18,680 bases of DNA. It comes from Allomyces macrogynus ATCC 38327 (lineage: Eukaryota > Blastocladiomycota > Blastocladiomycetes > Blastocladiales > Blastocladiaceae). Made by a program: the position numbers and the translations under genes. Below, in pieces: positions 1-10,700 of this stretch (the stretch's first letter is position 1; every line of letters begins with the position of its first letter). The notes below the pieces were generated by a model. That model made no database searches, was not told the origin of the DNA, and worked only from the letters and a program-made list of their open reading frames with translations. Where the stretch lies: contig GG745333.1 of assembly GCA_000151295.1 (NCBI GenBank), forward strand, positions 568,665-587,344, in the 5' to 3' direction.

Positions 1-749
1 GATGCCCGCGCACGCAGGCGCTTCAAGTTGCGCATGTCCTTTTCGGCCCAGACTTTCACCATCTTGCGCGGGTTGTGCCGCGCGTACCCGTGCCGGAACC
101 GGTGTTCGCCCGAGACGTACCGGTCGCGGTCCTTGAAGACGAGAATCGACGTCTTGTAGACCTTGATCGCGCGGTGCTGGCCCGTCGCGGTGACGGCGTG
201 GTAGACGTTGGCTTCCTTGCCGGTCGAAACACACCCATGAATTTCCGCAAGCAGACCTTGGTTGACAATCTTGAACAGGATCATGCGCGTGCGTGGATCG
301 AGCACTTGCTCGGCGGTTGCGCGGTCCGACTTGTCGGTGAGCTTGTGCAGAACGTGCCGCGTATCGACACCGCCGGCGCCGGCCACGCCATAGTCGCCCG
401 ACGCGGCGTAGGCGTTGGCGTACTGGTCGGCCGAGTCGAAGACGGCGTCGTCGTCGGCGTAGGGCTCGTCGTCAATGTACTCGTCGTGCGTGTAGGTGTA
501 GTCGCTGACCTGCTCGTTGAGGTCGGGTCCGGTATCGGCATCCAGCTCGACCGTCTCGTCATGGGCGATCGCGTCGGTACGGGACTCGGGGACGTGATCG
601 AGCTCGTCTTCGCTGGCATCGTCAAACTGGCCGTCGACAGGGCCGGCGGCAGGTGCAGGTGCCACGGGGGTTGCTGGCACAGCGACCGCGGCAGGTGCAA
701 CAGTAGCCGCGGTGGCCGGAGCGGCGCGCGACTGGTTGTTCTTGGGCAT
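1..749 (-). CDS. RIO1: RIO1-type atypical serine kinase, N-terminal part (3' end outside window)
   Basis: RIO1 kinases are ATP-dependent atypical kinases/ATPases that act late in cytoplasmic maturation of the 40S ribosomal subunit. Reading from the ATG whose first base is 749, one uninterrupted frame gives 249 residues and runs off the window edge. The first ~150 residues are Ala/Pro-rich and then acidic, including the stretch [14 protein letters not shown]. The RIO domain follows: [20 protein letters not shown], then GKEANVYH (the ATP-binding loop that replaces a P-loop, about residues 172-183), then [20 protein letters not shown] with the ATP-contacting lysine at about K196, then [20 protein letters not shown] and DMRNLKRL. 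These blocks are diagnostic of RIO1 rather than RIO2. The catalytic DxD and HGD-like motifs lie beyond the window. No intron is needed in the visible part. The gene is divergent from the Pumilio gene. The start is the first ATG in frame ahead of the family-typical disordered N-terminus. Confidence 0.95.
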   Translation of the reverse strand, partial: MPKNNQSRAAPATAATVAPAAVAVPATPVAPAPAAGPVDGQFDDASEDELDHVPESRTDAIAHDETVELDADTGPDLNEQVSDYTYTHDEYIDDEPYADDDAVFDSADQYANAYAASGDYGVAGAGGVDTRHVLHKLTDKSDRATAEQVLDPRTRMILFKIVNQGLLAEIHGCVSTGKEANVYHAVTATGQHRAIKVYKTSILVFKDRDRYVSGEHRFRHGYARHNPRKMVKVWAEKDMRNLKRLRARA

Positions 750-1716
750 GGCACGTGGTCGCGTCGCTGTGCTTCACGCTCGCACGCACGCACACGGTGC
801 GCGGCGAGGCCGCGATGGAGGGGAACGGCAGTGGCGATTGGCAGGGCCGGGGCGCGTCTCAGTCAGGCGCTGTCACGGGATGCGTTGCTGTCCTTGGCCG
901 ACGTGCGGACACGCGGGGAGACGCTTGTCAAAATGTCTCGTGGTCGCGGCGTGCCGCATTCCCAGGCGCCGGTGCGAGTTTGGCACGATGAGCAGGCCCA
1001 ACAACTTGCTGCAGAGAGCGTGAGGAGCACGAGGGCCGTGTCGACGCCGTGCCGGGTGCCAGAGGATTGGTCGGTGTTGGGACAGGTTCGCGCCGGCATG
1101 GAAAAGGCAGGGTTCCTGGGATCGGGCCAGCAAGCGGCCGCCCAAGCGGCCTTGTTGCCGTTGGGCCCGGCTGATCGCGGTGGCAGAAACAATGCTTGTC
1201 GACATGGCGAGGCGATACGGCAAGGGCGAAGGCCATGGGCGACGTTGTTGGTAGGGCATCCGCTGGGTGGCCGCGTGCGAAAGCAAAAAGCGTGCATGAC
1301 GGGTGGCCTTCTTGCGTGAACGTCCCGCGTGCGCTGTGTTCCCACTCTCACTCTCAAGACCTGTCAAGCACGCCCGTCTGGCAGGCCCCGAACACAAACG
1401 AGAAGCAAGGGCAGGCGCGGCGGCGGCGAGAGCGCGTTCGGCCGACCCGCACCGACTTGCGCATCAGGCGCCCGTCGCACAACGGCTGCCGCTGCCCGCC
1501 GCGCCATGAAGAAGGCGCGTCGCACCTCGACGACCAATCCGTCCTCCTCCTCTTCTTCGAGCGCTTGATCTGCAGGCGCGCCCCCACGTTCCTCTCTCTC
1601 CCTCCTCTCTCCACTCCTCGTCCTGGCCGCTCATTTGGGCGCGTGCTCCGCAAGCAAGCCCCTCGACCAACGACGCGTCTCTTGCCCGCGCCTCAACCGT
1701 GACCCGCACCACCACC
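750..1716. promoter_or_regulatory. Divergent intergenic region between RIO1 and the Pumilio gene
   Basis: About 970 bases separate the two divergent start codons, so both promoters and 5' UTRs should lie here. Long open frames run through it on both strands, but their products are low-complexity Arg/Ala/Pro sequence with no recognisable domain, as expected of GC-rich non-coding DNA. A strong pyrimidine tract at about 1541-1625 precedes the Pumilio start and could be its core promoter or transcription start region. I see no clear TATA box. Confidence 0.5.
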
Positions 1717-3518
1717 ATGCTGCGGGCGGGCTCTGTGACCAACCTGCTCGCGCCCGACCAGCAAGTGTCGGGCGTCGGCGCCTACCCGCCGACCTCGGTG
1801 CCGTGGATCGATGCCAACACGCAATACCCGGCCAAGTCGCCCTCGGCCGAGTACCCGCAGCCCCCGCCCCCTGGTCTGTCGCTTGAGCGTCGCGGGTCGC
1901 CCGGGCAGCAACAGCAGCACGGGCAGCAACAGCAGCAGCACTTCCACGTGGTACGTGCTGGTTCTTTGTTATGCGCAGAATGGGGCAGCCGTCGATGGTC
2001 GCGAATTCGGTGGTCGCGTTCGCTGTCGCGTTGCTGTGATCCGACTGACCCATGGTCATCTGCCCGTCGATCACACAGCCGTCCCCACACGCGTCGGCCT
2101 ACGACCCGCAGGACCCATTTGCCTACTCGCTTGCCGGCGCGCAGAACCAGCAGCAGCTCCAGCACCAGCACCAACAGCAGCAGCAGCAGTCCCAGCCCCA
2201 ACCCCAGCAACAGCAGCAGCAGCACCACCAGCCGCGCACCATTTCGGCGTCCTCGTCGTCGTCGACCTCGCTGGCCGCAGCCTCGGACTCGTTTATCGCG
2301 CCGCCGCAGGGTACCTCGCTCCTCGCGTCAGGCCGCAGCGGGAGCATGCCGAGCTTGTCCACCGACTCGCACGCCGACCGCCCGATCAGCAGCCACGGGA
2401 GTCTGCGCGCGGCGGGGTCCCCGCCGACCGACCAGCAGCAAACCTCGACGACGGGCCCGATTTCGCCGCCGACCACGACGCAGCCCGAACAGCATGAGAC
2501 GCGCCAGTACGACGCGGTCCCCGGATCGACGCGCGTGGTTACAACGGCGAGCGCGGCGAGTGGTCCTGACGGTACGCAACCTCTTTTGCAACTTGACCCT
2601 TGAGGTTGATTTGGGAACCTTGATCTCACGCGTTCTCTTCATTTCACTAGACTTGGCCGCGGCCTTCAACGCGTCCATGACGCTGCACCACCGCGCGGGC
2701 GAGCACGACGCGTGGGCGCACACGTCCACGTCGGCACAGTCGACGCCCGGCACCGCGCTCGATCAGTGGGGCGGGCCCTACCAGGGTGACCTGCCCACGC
2801 GCCTTTCGCCGAGCGGCGCGAGCGACTCGTACGCATCGCTCAATAATGGCGGTGCCACCAATGCGACCGCGCGGTACCAGACGGGCTCGGCTGACGCGAT
2901 GCTCATGTCCTCTGGCGGCAACAACGGCACGTACGACACGTCGGCCGGTGCCGACTGGGGCACTTCGTCGGTCCCGACGTCGTCGGCGCCGCTGCAGAAT
3001 GACGCGTTCATGGGCACCGCCGCCGCGTGGACGCCCAAGCCGGCCTACTCGGACCTGAACACGGACAATGGCGCGGGCAACACTGGCAACAGCTACGACG
3101 GCAGCGCCTACGGTCGGTCGGCGAGCGGGCTTTACGCGACGTGGCCCAAGCGGTCCTTTTCTGGCCCGACGGTCCCGCCCAGTATGGGCGACCGCTCGCG
3201 GCTCGCGTCCGGGTCGAACCTGACGCACAGGCAACTCGATCCAATGGCCGCGCACGATATGCGCCCGATGCACCGCAGCCACGACCAGGCGCCCGATTTG
3301 TGTGTGCCCACGACCCCCGTCACGTCGGCGTCGTCGCACGCGGCGCCGCGCGTGTGCAAGTATTTCCAGGAGGGCCATTGCGCGTGGGGCGACCGTTGCC
3401 ATTACCTGCACATTGTCGATTCGGCCGCGACGCGCGGGTCCGGTGCTGGCGGCGCGTGGCACCAGCAGCAGAACTATGGTGGCAATCCGCGCCATTCCGG
3501 CGGCTACGGTCATCACGG

Positions 3519-3550
<32 letters not shown>

Positions 3551-5127
3551 GCAGCAGCAGCAGTGCGACGCTCTTCCAGCGGCTGGCCGCCAACCCCGTG
3601 GCCAATAACGGTGCTGGTGCCGGGCCGGGCAGCATGTCGATGCACCAGCTGGGCGGGACGATGCCGCAGATGGACTCGGGGTACGGTCTTTACTCGGCCG
3701 AGGGTCTCGCTGGTGCCGCGCCTGCGCACCTCGACAACTACTCGACGCAGTCGTCGCAGCAGCACGCGCAGTCGATGTTTGCGCCCGGCGCGGGCATGCC
3801 GGGCAACTCGGGGATCATGTACAATGCGATCTTGCACCACCCGCAGCTCGGGCCCGTTGGGATCTTGCCCATGATGGCGCCGTCGGCGTCGGCGGGGCAC
3901 ACGGGCAGCACGGGTGCCGGCGGGCCGCGCGGATACGGCGGTGGCATGGGTGGGCGCCGCGGCAGCAACTCGCACCAGCCGTGGTTCATGGGCGGGTCGA
4001 GCTCGCTCGGCATGTCGCCATCGCTCTCGTCCATGTCGCTGAGCTCGACGGGATCGGCTCATCACCGCGGCCATCACGGCGGCAGTGCTGGCGGGATGCA
4101 CTCGCCCTCAAGTCTCGCCGAGTCGGAGGGCCGGTTTGCCGGTATGGCGCTCGAGGACTGCATTGGCCAGTTTTTGGTGCTCGCCAAGGACCAGCACGGG
4201 TGCCGGTTCATGCAGCGCAAGCTCGAAGAGGGTGGCGCCGCGGCGGGCACGCGGCTGCTCGAGGAACTGCTTCCGCAGTTTGGCGAGCTCATGATGGATC
4301 CGTTTGGAAACTATCTGTGCCAGAAGCTGCTCGACTACCTGTCGGAGAACCAGAAAATGGCGATTCTCGACAATGTCGCGCACGATCTCGTCGGGATCGC
4401 GCTCAACATGCACGGCACGCGCGCCGTCCAGAAACTCGTCGACCACGTGCACACGCCCGGCCAAATTGCGCGGCTCGTGCAGGCGCTGTCGCGGCACACG
4501 GTCGCGCTCGTCAAGGACCTGAACGGCAACCACGTTGTGCAAAAGTGTCTCGTCAAGTTGACGCCGTCGGACGCGCAGTTTATCTTTGACGCCGTGACGC
4601 GGCACTGTGTGGAAGTGGCCACGCACCGGCACGGGTGCTGCGTGTTGCAGCGGTGCCTCGACTACGCCGCACCCGAACCGCGGCGCCGGCTCGCGCAGGA
4701 GATCACGACGCATTGCCTGCACCTCGTCAAGGATCCGTTTGGCAACTACGTCGTGCAGTACGTGCTCGACATGGGCGACCCGCACCTGATCGAGGCTGTC
4801 GCGATGCGGCTGCGCGGCCACGTGCCCGCGCTCGCCATGCAAAAGTTTGCCAGCAACGTCGTCGAAAAGTGCTTGCGCGTCGCACATGTCGCGCGCGACG
4901 TGCGCCGCCCGCTGATTGCCGAGCTCTACGCGTCACGCGACACGCTCGACCGGCTCTTGCGCGACGCCTACGCTAACTATGTCGTGCAGACGTCTATTGA
5001 CTACGCCGACCCGCACCAGAAGGCGACGCTCATCGAGTGTCTGGCCCCGCTGGTGCCGCTGATCCGCAACACGCCCTACGGCAAGCGCATCATGGCCAAG
5101 CTCAACTGGCCGCCGCAAATGATTTGA
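1717..5127 (+). CDS. Pumilio-family (PUF) RNA-binding protein with CCCH zinc finger
   Basis: PUF proteins bind short motifs in mRNA 3' UTRs and control translation and decay in the cytoplasm. The exons are 1717-1950, 2079-2571 and 2651-5127; the introns (128 and 79 nt) have GTACGT/GTACGC donors and CACACAG/TTCACTAG acceptors. All phases close to give 1067 residues. The ATG at 1717 (CACCACCATG) is preferred. Residues ~79-243 are Gln/Ser-rich. A CCCH finger (C-x7-C-x5-C-x3-H) starts at Cys478, followed by N10S5. Eight PUF repeats span ~736-1060. Their base-reading triplets in order are C-R-Q, N-Y-Q, T-R-Q, N-H-Q, C-C-Q, N-Y-Q, S-N-E and N-Y-Q. By the established PUF code this reads 5'-UGUAUAUA-3', the PUM/Puf3 class. 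The final half-repeat (TPYGKRIMAKL) is present, so the domain is complete. A CCCH finger joined to a canonical PUF array is uncommon. Confidence 0.95.
2142..2232 (+). repeat. CAG/CAA-rich microsatellite encoding poly-glutamine
   Basis: This is an interrupted run of CAG, CAA and CAC codons in exon 2 of the Pumilio gene, encoding a Gln/His/Pro-rich segment. Such tracts are common in PUF N-termini, support condensate formation and vary in length. In the exon 1 frame the same bases would read as Ser codons. Confidence 0.85.
3520..3564 (+). repeat. (AAC)10(AGC/AGT)5 trinucleotide tract
   Basis: Ten AAC codons followed by four AGC and one AGT encode Asn10-Ser5 between the CCCH finger and the PUF domain. 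It is a perfect trinucleotide repeat and likely polymorphic in length. Confidence 0.9.
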
Positions 5128-6140
5128 GCGGACACCTCGGCGTGTTTTTGCGCCGACATTGACCGACCGCGCGCGCGTGTGTGGGCCGGTCGAGCTCTCG
5201 TCTCCATGCACCCCAAATCCTTGCACCATTGCCAACCGGAAATCACGACGATGTCCGTGTCTTTACCAAACCCAAGCCCACAAGTGTGGTTATCAGCTGC
5301 CGGTCCGCGTACGGCGACCCGCGTTTGTTTCATTTGTCCTTTCTCTTCTTCGTGGCGTCGACCGTGGACGCCAACGCACTGTCATTGGTCATTTGTGCTC
5401 TCTGTCTCGTTGTTGCCGCGCGTTACTTTCCTTTGTCGTTTTTTCTTACCATTGACCCGATTCCTTGCCTTCTCCACCCGTTCCAATGCACGCCGATCCG
5501 GGTTCGGTGCGGGCCAACTTGTGTTTGTACGCGCCGTCCCCTTCCCTTCCCCGTCCACCACGGCTACTCTGATTTTTCGGTCGGCTCGCTCGTTTACTTC
5601 TTTTGTTTTCCGCACATCCCGTTTCCGTTTCGGCCACTTCTTCTCCTAACTGTGGTCCTTGGCCATGCCTATTTTCGTCTCATCCCGTCTTCATCTCTCC
5701 TATGCGCGCCCCTATTCCTTTCGGGATACCAGGCGCCCCCTCCTAAATCGTGAGGGGGGCCGCGCGCCGGTGTCTGTATAATTTGATTCCTTTGCGCTCA
5801 CTTACTGGTCCTTCCAATGGCAACGAAATGACCGTCAGCTCGTGCAAACGCCACTTGCAGTCGGACCGCACCAATGTAAACCAAATGACCTGAACCAGCA
5901 GCAACGACCTGACCCAGCAGCAACCGCAGAAGACGGCCCGGCGCTGACGAACAGCAGCGGTACAGGTCACCACGGGCGGGTGTCTCGATACATGCCTCAG
6001 CAATGCGATGATCCACAGCTCGGGATTGTTCTTGAGCGGGCAAGGCATTGGCGTTGTCTGCTCGTGAGCCGCTGATACTTTCCGCGTGACTGCTTTATTT
6101 AGTCCAGGTCCGCCAGACCACGCTCACCATCTCATGTCAT
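5128..6140. other. Intergenic region downstream of the Pumilio gene (3' UTR and convergent spacer)
   Basis: No gene is supported here. From about 5300 to 5720 the plus strand is markedly pyrimidine-rich. It is open in two frames, but the predicted products are Phe/Leu/Ser/Pro-rich translations of that bias with no domain. It probably contains the long 3' UTR of the Pumilio mRNA. A strong hairpin lies at 5735-5760. From 5798 to 6048 short minus-strand frames exist but I could not recognise or support them. Confidence 0.5.
5735..5760. other. Strong GC hairpin in the 3' flank of the Pumilio gene
   Basis: GCCCCCTC at 5735-5742 pairs with GAGGGGGGC at 5752-5760, leaving one extra G, around a nine-base AT-rich loop. 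An AT-rich stretch containing TGTATAATTTGATT follows within 20 bases. It could mark or stabilise an mRNA 3' end. The structure is read directly from the sequence; the role is a guess. Confidence 0.4.
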
Positions 6141-7450
6141 TCACAAGAATTCCATCCTCTCCAGCGACTCGGTCTCGTCCTCAAAGCGGCGCCACCGTTC
6201 CTCATCAAAGATCCCGACTCGCCGTTTCGCCATGGCTCGAAAAATGTTTGAAGCACACTTCGCGTCGGGTTGTGCAATGGCGTCGCATCAACGCAGTCGA
6301 GAACAGGCAGTAAAATGCGCTCGATATCCTTCTCGCCCCCCAAAAAATTGCTCGCAATGCGAGAGAAATGACCGTAACCAGATATCCAGCCGAGTCCAGT
6401 CACTTCCAAATCACGCTCCGTGCTCCAAGAGTCATGCCAAGGCAGCGGGAGACTCGAGAACGCTCGAGAAGAAGCCTTGGACTGACCGTGTCAAGCGGCG
6501 GCACATGCGAAAATGACGGCGCCCAGAGCGAGGTGATATAGTAGAGCAGCGTCAAATCGCCGACGAGGAGAGCAAGGCCCATAGCCCAGTGCCAATGATC
6601 TTGCGATGTGTCCAAGGGAATGGCATATATAATGAGCAGAGCCATGGCCGGGCTAAGTGTGGCCGTACACGACCAGCGCAAATGGGAGCGACCAATACTG
6701 GTGATCAAGAGTCATCACGCGGAACGCGCACAAAGCTTTCCAGTTGGGTGATTTGTTGTGGATCCTCCCACACGCGCCCACCAACAGCCAACGCCGCCGC
6801 GTCGCCATGACTTGCTGCCTGCATGCAGAGCAGGAGCGCGATGAGGCGGTCATCCAAACCGACGCGGAGCGCAAAATCGAGCAAGAGCGCCCAAGAATAT
6901 GGATCGGGTGGACTTGGGAGAATGATCGGGTGCACAATTACCACAGTGAGCCAGCACCTATCATGGACGACCTGCCGAACAAGCGGCGCAACTGGTCCAT
7001 GTTCGACAGCGAGCCATGCAGCCAGAGTATCTGTCAGTGACAATTCGGCGAGGTGGGTCAAGAGGTCAGGGAGCATGCACTCTAGCGAAGCAAGAAACTC
7101 GGGCGACTCCCAAATATCCGAGTGGAGAAAATCAATGAGAACGTCAACGTTTTGAAAGACAGAGTCGATGATCAGGAGATGGAGGGGCGAAATATCAAAC
7201 GTCGGGCACATGCGAACTGACGACGTTGGGTCACCCAAAGTATCAGCGAGCGTTTCATGGAACATGTTCAGACAACCGACCGTGAGAGAACGATGTCAGT
7301 GGTCAACTGAGGTGTTGACACGCTGCATGATGATGCGCAACGTCTCGTTTCGGCCAGGTCCTGGTGGGGCAACCATGGCGTGCTTGAGTGCCATGGGAAT
7401 GACCAGTCGGCCTGCAAAACTGAATCGCAATCCACATTTTTGGGCATGGA
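6141..7450 (-). pseudogene. 3' part of a decaying protein gene split by a hAT transposon
   Basis: The minus strand carries protein-like sequence in pieces. The best piece (about 7265-6705) is 186 residues with helix-forming, leucine-rich segments such as DISPLHLLIIDSVFQNVDVL and DPYSWALLLDFALRVGLDDR. It is bounded by in-frame TGA codons at 7298-7296 and 6707-6705. Similar sequence continues upstream (GPGRNETLRIIMQRVNTSVD) and, after a frame change, downstream (MALLIIYAIPLDTSQDHWHW, then IASNFLGGEKDIERILLPVL). A final shift at about 6230 leads to RWRRFEDETESLERMEFL and a stop at 6141. The SPLHLLIIDS segment faintly resembles an ankyrin-type helix pair, but I do not recognise the family. The stops and shifts suggest a pseudogene. 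Splicing could rescue some of them, though the fragments abut with little room for introns. Confidence 0.5.
7443..7450. repeat. Left 8-bp target-site duplication of the hAT element
   Basis: GGCATGGA directly abuts the outer end of the left terminal inverted repeat. It is repeated exactly at 11861-11868. Eight-base duplications are the hallmark of hAT transposition. Confidence 0.93.
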
Positions 7451-7595
7451 TAGGCCTTCCAACGGATCGACGGATACGGGTATGGATGGGTATTTTGACG
7501 CACGGATCCATGGATATCCGACGGATCTTTCAGTGGATTCTGCGGGCTGCCGCGTGCGTTTGAGTCAGACAGGAGCCATGCCATGCCACGACGCG
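7451..7595 (+). repeat. Left terminal inverted repeat of the hAT element (145 bp)
   Basis: It matches the reverse complement of 11716-11860 at all but two positions (7550 and 7589). It contains seven GGAT words between 7464 and 7538, spaced 8-20 bases apart, which are candidate subterminal transposase-binding sites. Confidence 0.95.
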
Positions 7596-7765
7596 CGATG
7601 CTCCATCGCGCCCATGAGGGACCACGGCGCGGACGGCGACGGACACGAAAAGCGACCGAAAAACGTAGAAAAAAAGACGTGGATAAAATTATGATGGTGT
7701 AGCATGCTCGCGCAGAAGTAAAATGGACGCCATCCAGGTGACGGCGTGCCCCGACCAACCAAAAC
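7596..7765 (-). other. Transposon interior between left TIR and transposase stop (3' UTR)
   Basis: This is about 170 bases with no gene. On the minus strand it would be the transposase 3' UTR. It includes an A/T-rich patch near 7665-7695 (ATAATTTTATCC on the minus strand) that could serve in 3'-end formation. No exact AATAAA is seen. Confidence 0.4.
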
Positions 7766-10700
7766 TCACTCGGCCATGGTATAGAACGCAGCCCACTGGA
7801 TGTTCGTCAGCTCCACGTTCCGCTCGTGCTCGTCATACTGCTCGGGCGTCGCCTGCTCGACCGTAACCTGCGCAGGCGTCTCCTGCGCACCGGGACTGGC
7901 CACGCCCACCGGCACGGATACAGACAGTGCCGCTGCGGTCGTGGTGGAGACGGTCAGGTGCGCCGCACTCGAACCGGCCTGATGAAGCGCTGGTGACGCG
8001 GCGGCTGCAGTGGACGTGGTTTCGTGCGTTGCACTCGAGCCGGCCTGCGACAGCCGGGGCAGCACGTTCTCCGCGTCGTTGAGGTTGATGCCCATGACCC
8101 TGGCGTTGTCCTGCAGGCTCTTGCCGACGACCATGGCACGCGCCGTGTCAACTTTCATGGAACCGGCACGAGGTTTCGAGAGAACACGACCGCTGAGAGA
8201 AAATGCCTGGACGATTTGCGAACCGTGGTGAGATGAGATGGACGAAGCAGTCCAACAAAAGAAATAAACAAAGAATACGGACCCGTTCGGATGACACGCT
8301 TGTTGCGGGGATGGGAAGAATGCGTCGGGCCACACGGGCAACGTTCGGGAAGCGCGACTCATTCTTGTACCACCACTCGAGCGTCGCTGAACGCTCGTCC
8401 GTCGAGACAAACTGCTCGGGAGTGGTACGCGCGCAATCGAGCTCCTCCTCGCACTGCTTCAGCTCACGCTTGCACTGTTCGCGGAGCTCGCGGTCCGCGT
8501 CCTCGGCCTGCTGCTGAGGGCGCTCTTGATGTAGTGCGGCTGCGAGTGCCCGCGCGCACTCCTCGGCACGCGACAATTGGCGGGCCGGCGGGTCGCCTGC
8601 GCCGCCGCCCGGCGCGGGTGCAGCGACAGGGGGTAGTGCGGCAGCGGTGACGGCGGCAGGTGCAGGTTGTTGCGGATGCGCACGCCGTGCAAACGAAAAC
8701 ATGTCGTCGAGAATCCTGCAGTCGCGAGTGCGATACTTGGTCAGTCAAAATGGGAAAGCGAAGCGTCGATGGTCAGCGGAAGGATGACACGAACTCGTCA
8801 CGAATCAGCTTCATTTTCTGTGGCACCAACACCCCGGGCTCGACCTCGTTCCCGTAGAGCTCGAGAAATCCTTGGAGCAAACACGGCCCAGTCTCGACGA
8901 TGGGGTCGAGGAAAACGGCCTGGCACATTTTCAAGTTCACGGTGTGCCAGTACCTGCACAGCTTCTCGAGCATCTGTTCAACAGCGGCAATCAGCGACGG
9001 CGAGATCAGCGGCAGTTCGAGGTAGTCCTTGAGGGAGCCATAGAGCTGCACAAACATCTGCGCGCCAAGCGCGAGGGTCGGGTACGAGTCGCCCGACAGG
9101 AGCTCGGTGGCTATGAATCAGGAGAGCGAGTGCAAAACAACGGTCAGCCGTGGCGAGAAAAACTGTGAACAAACAACAACTGACGCACCGGTCTTGAACG
9201 GGCGCAAGAATGGCACAAAAAGCGCAATGTTGGTCCAGTCCTCATCGGTCGGATGCAGGTCGGCTCGCACTGCAGCCGCACGCGCATATGCCGTGAATAC
9301 CGCGCGATGCTCCAATGCTGTTGCGTACATGTCATACGTGGAGTTCCACCGGGTCGAAACATCCAACTGCGGGACGACCATCTTGCGCTCCCGCCCACTG
9401 CGGCCCACGTGTCTGACCTGTCTCACAGCGACCACGACGGCGTCCACGACGACGACTTCGAGTCACGGACCCTGTCCACTGCCAGCCTGATGACAGCCAC
9501 GCCCTCCTTGACGACGAGATTAAAGACATGAGCGAGGCACGGCTGGCCGAGCGAGTGCAGGTAGGGCAAGTGGTTTGGGTACTTTTCGTGCAGCTTGTCC
9601 TCGAGATTATTGATGGCGGTCGTGTTGTTGGACGCGTTGTCGACCGTGGTTCCGGCCAAACGGTCAGGCGCCGGCAAGATTTCCTCGACCACCTTCCAAA
9701 CCGCGTCAGCCAGCTGCTGGCCAGTGTGCGGGTGGGGCAATTTCGTGAACTCGACAATGTGCGACACGAGTTTCCAGTCCCCGAGAAGAAAGTGCATGGT
9801 CGTAGTCAGGTATGGGACGTTGCCGTGTGACGTGTAGAGGTCGAAGGTCAAGGCCACGTCGGGCTTGTGCGAGAGCACAGCAAACGCCTCCTTGAACTGC
9901 GCCTGGCGGTAGAGGACGAGGTCCTTGATCCCGGTCGAAATCGACGTGGTGCATTCTGGAATCACAAAGTCGGGACGCAGCAACAGCACAAAACGGCGAA
10001 ACATTTTCTGCGTTGGGAGTGAGAGTGGGAGCTGGCCACCAATAATCACGTCAAGTAGAAAGATCACAGCACGTGCCTGCGAGTATTCCACCGCAACATC
10101 GCCACCGTCCTGCGATTCAATCGTGCTCGTGTCAATACCGTGCCCTTGGAGGTGCTTGAGCAAATTCGACGTGCCATCAGCACTCGTGTACTTGAACAAC
10201 TTCGGCTCATTGCAGCGAAGGCACTTGACCCGACAAACCTCGTCGCGGAGAACATGCGTCGGCATCATGATCGTCCACAGGAACTTGTTGCGCCTCCTCT
10301 TGTAAAACGTCTTCAAGACGCGACGCAGGTGCTGGGGAACCGTGAGGGGTCCTGTGCCATCGGGCTCGTTGTCGCCGGATCTTTGCAGCGCCTGCAGGTC
10401 AAGGTCGTCCGGGATCGGAATCTCAGCATTGCTCGGGACATAGATATCGGCGGGCACAGCGGGACCAGGCGCGGCAGGAATACCGACTCCGACGGGATGC
10501 GGCGCGAGAGTGGGACCGAGTGCGACAGCAGCAGCGAGGCGTGGTGCGAGTGCAGGACCAGTTGCAGCAGCAGCAGTAAGACGCGGTGCGAGAATAAGGC
10601 TGGGTACTGCAGGAGCGGCAACGCCATCAGGGCGTGGCGCAAGGGTGTGGTCAGGAGCAGCAGGATCGCCGACAAGAGAAGAACCATGTGCAGGCGGATA

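Noticed and set aside
75..1319. Plus-strand 414-codon open frame
   Set aside because: It overlaps the RIO1 coding strand in antisense. Its product is Val/Gly/Arg-biased low-complexity sequence, the shadow of GC-rich coding on the other strand.
2647..4101. Minus-strand 484-codon open frame antisense to the Pumilio gene
   Set aside because: It is Arg/Ala/Val-rich with no domain and mirrors the codon bias of the true exon on the plus strand.
4108..4887. Minus-strand 259-codon frame antisense to the PUF repeats
   Set aside because: Its apparent repeats are the complement of the PUF repeat codons. No independent evidence supports it.
5181..5753. Plus-strand 190-codon frame after the Pumilio gene
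   Set aside because: It is a translation of a pyrimidine-rich tract giving Phe/Leu/Ser/Pro. There is no domain and no good start context.
5775..5782. TGTATAAT as a Pumilio-binding element in the Pumilio 3' UTR (autoregulation)
   Set aside because: It fails the UGUANAUA consensus at its last two positions.
9418..9470. Frameshift inactivating the transposase after the AVDR residues
   Set aside because: A 53-nt intron with a GTCCGT donor and GACAG acceptor restores the frame and joins conserved hAT blocks. The same donor hexamer is used at 8282.
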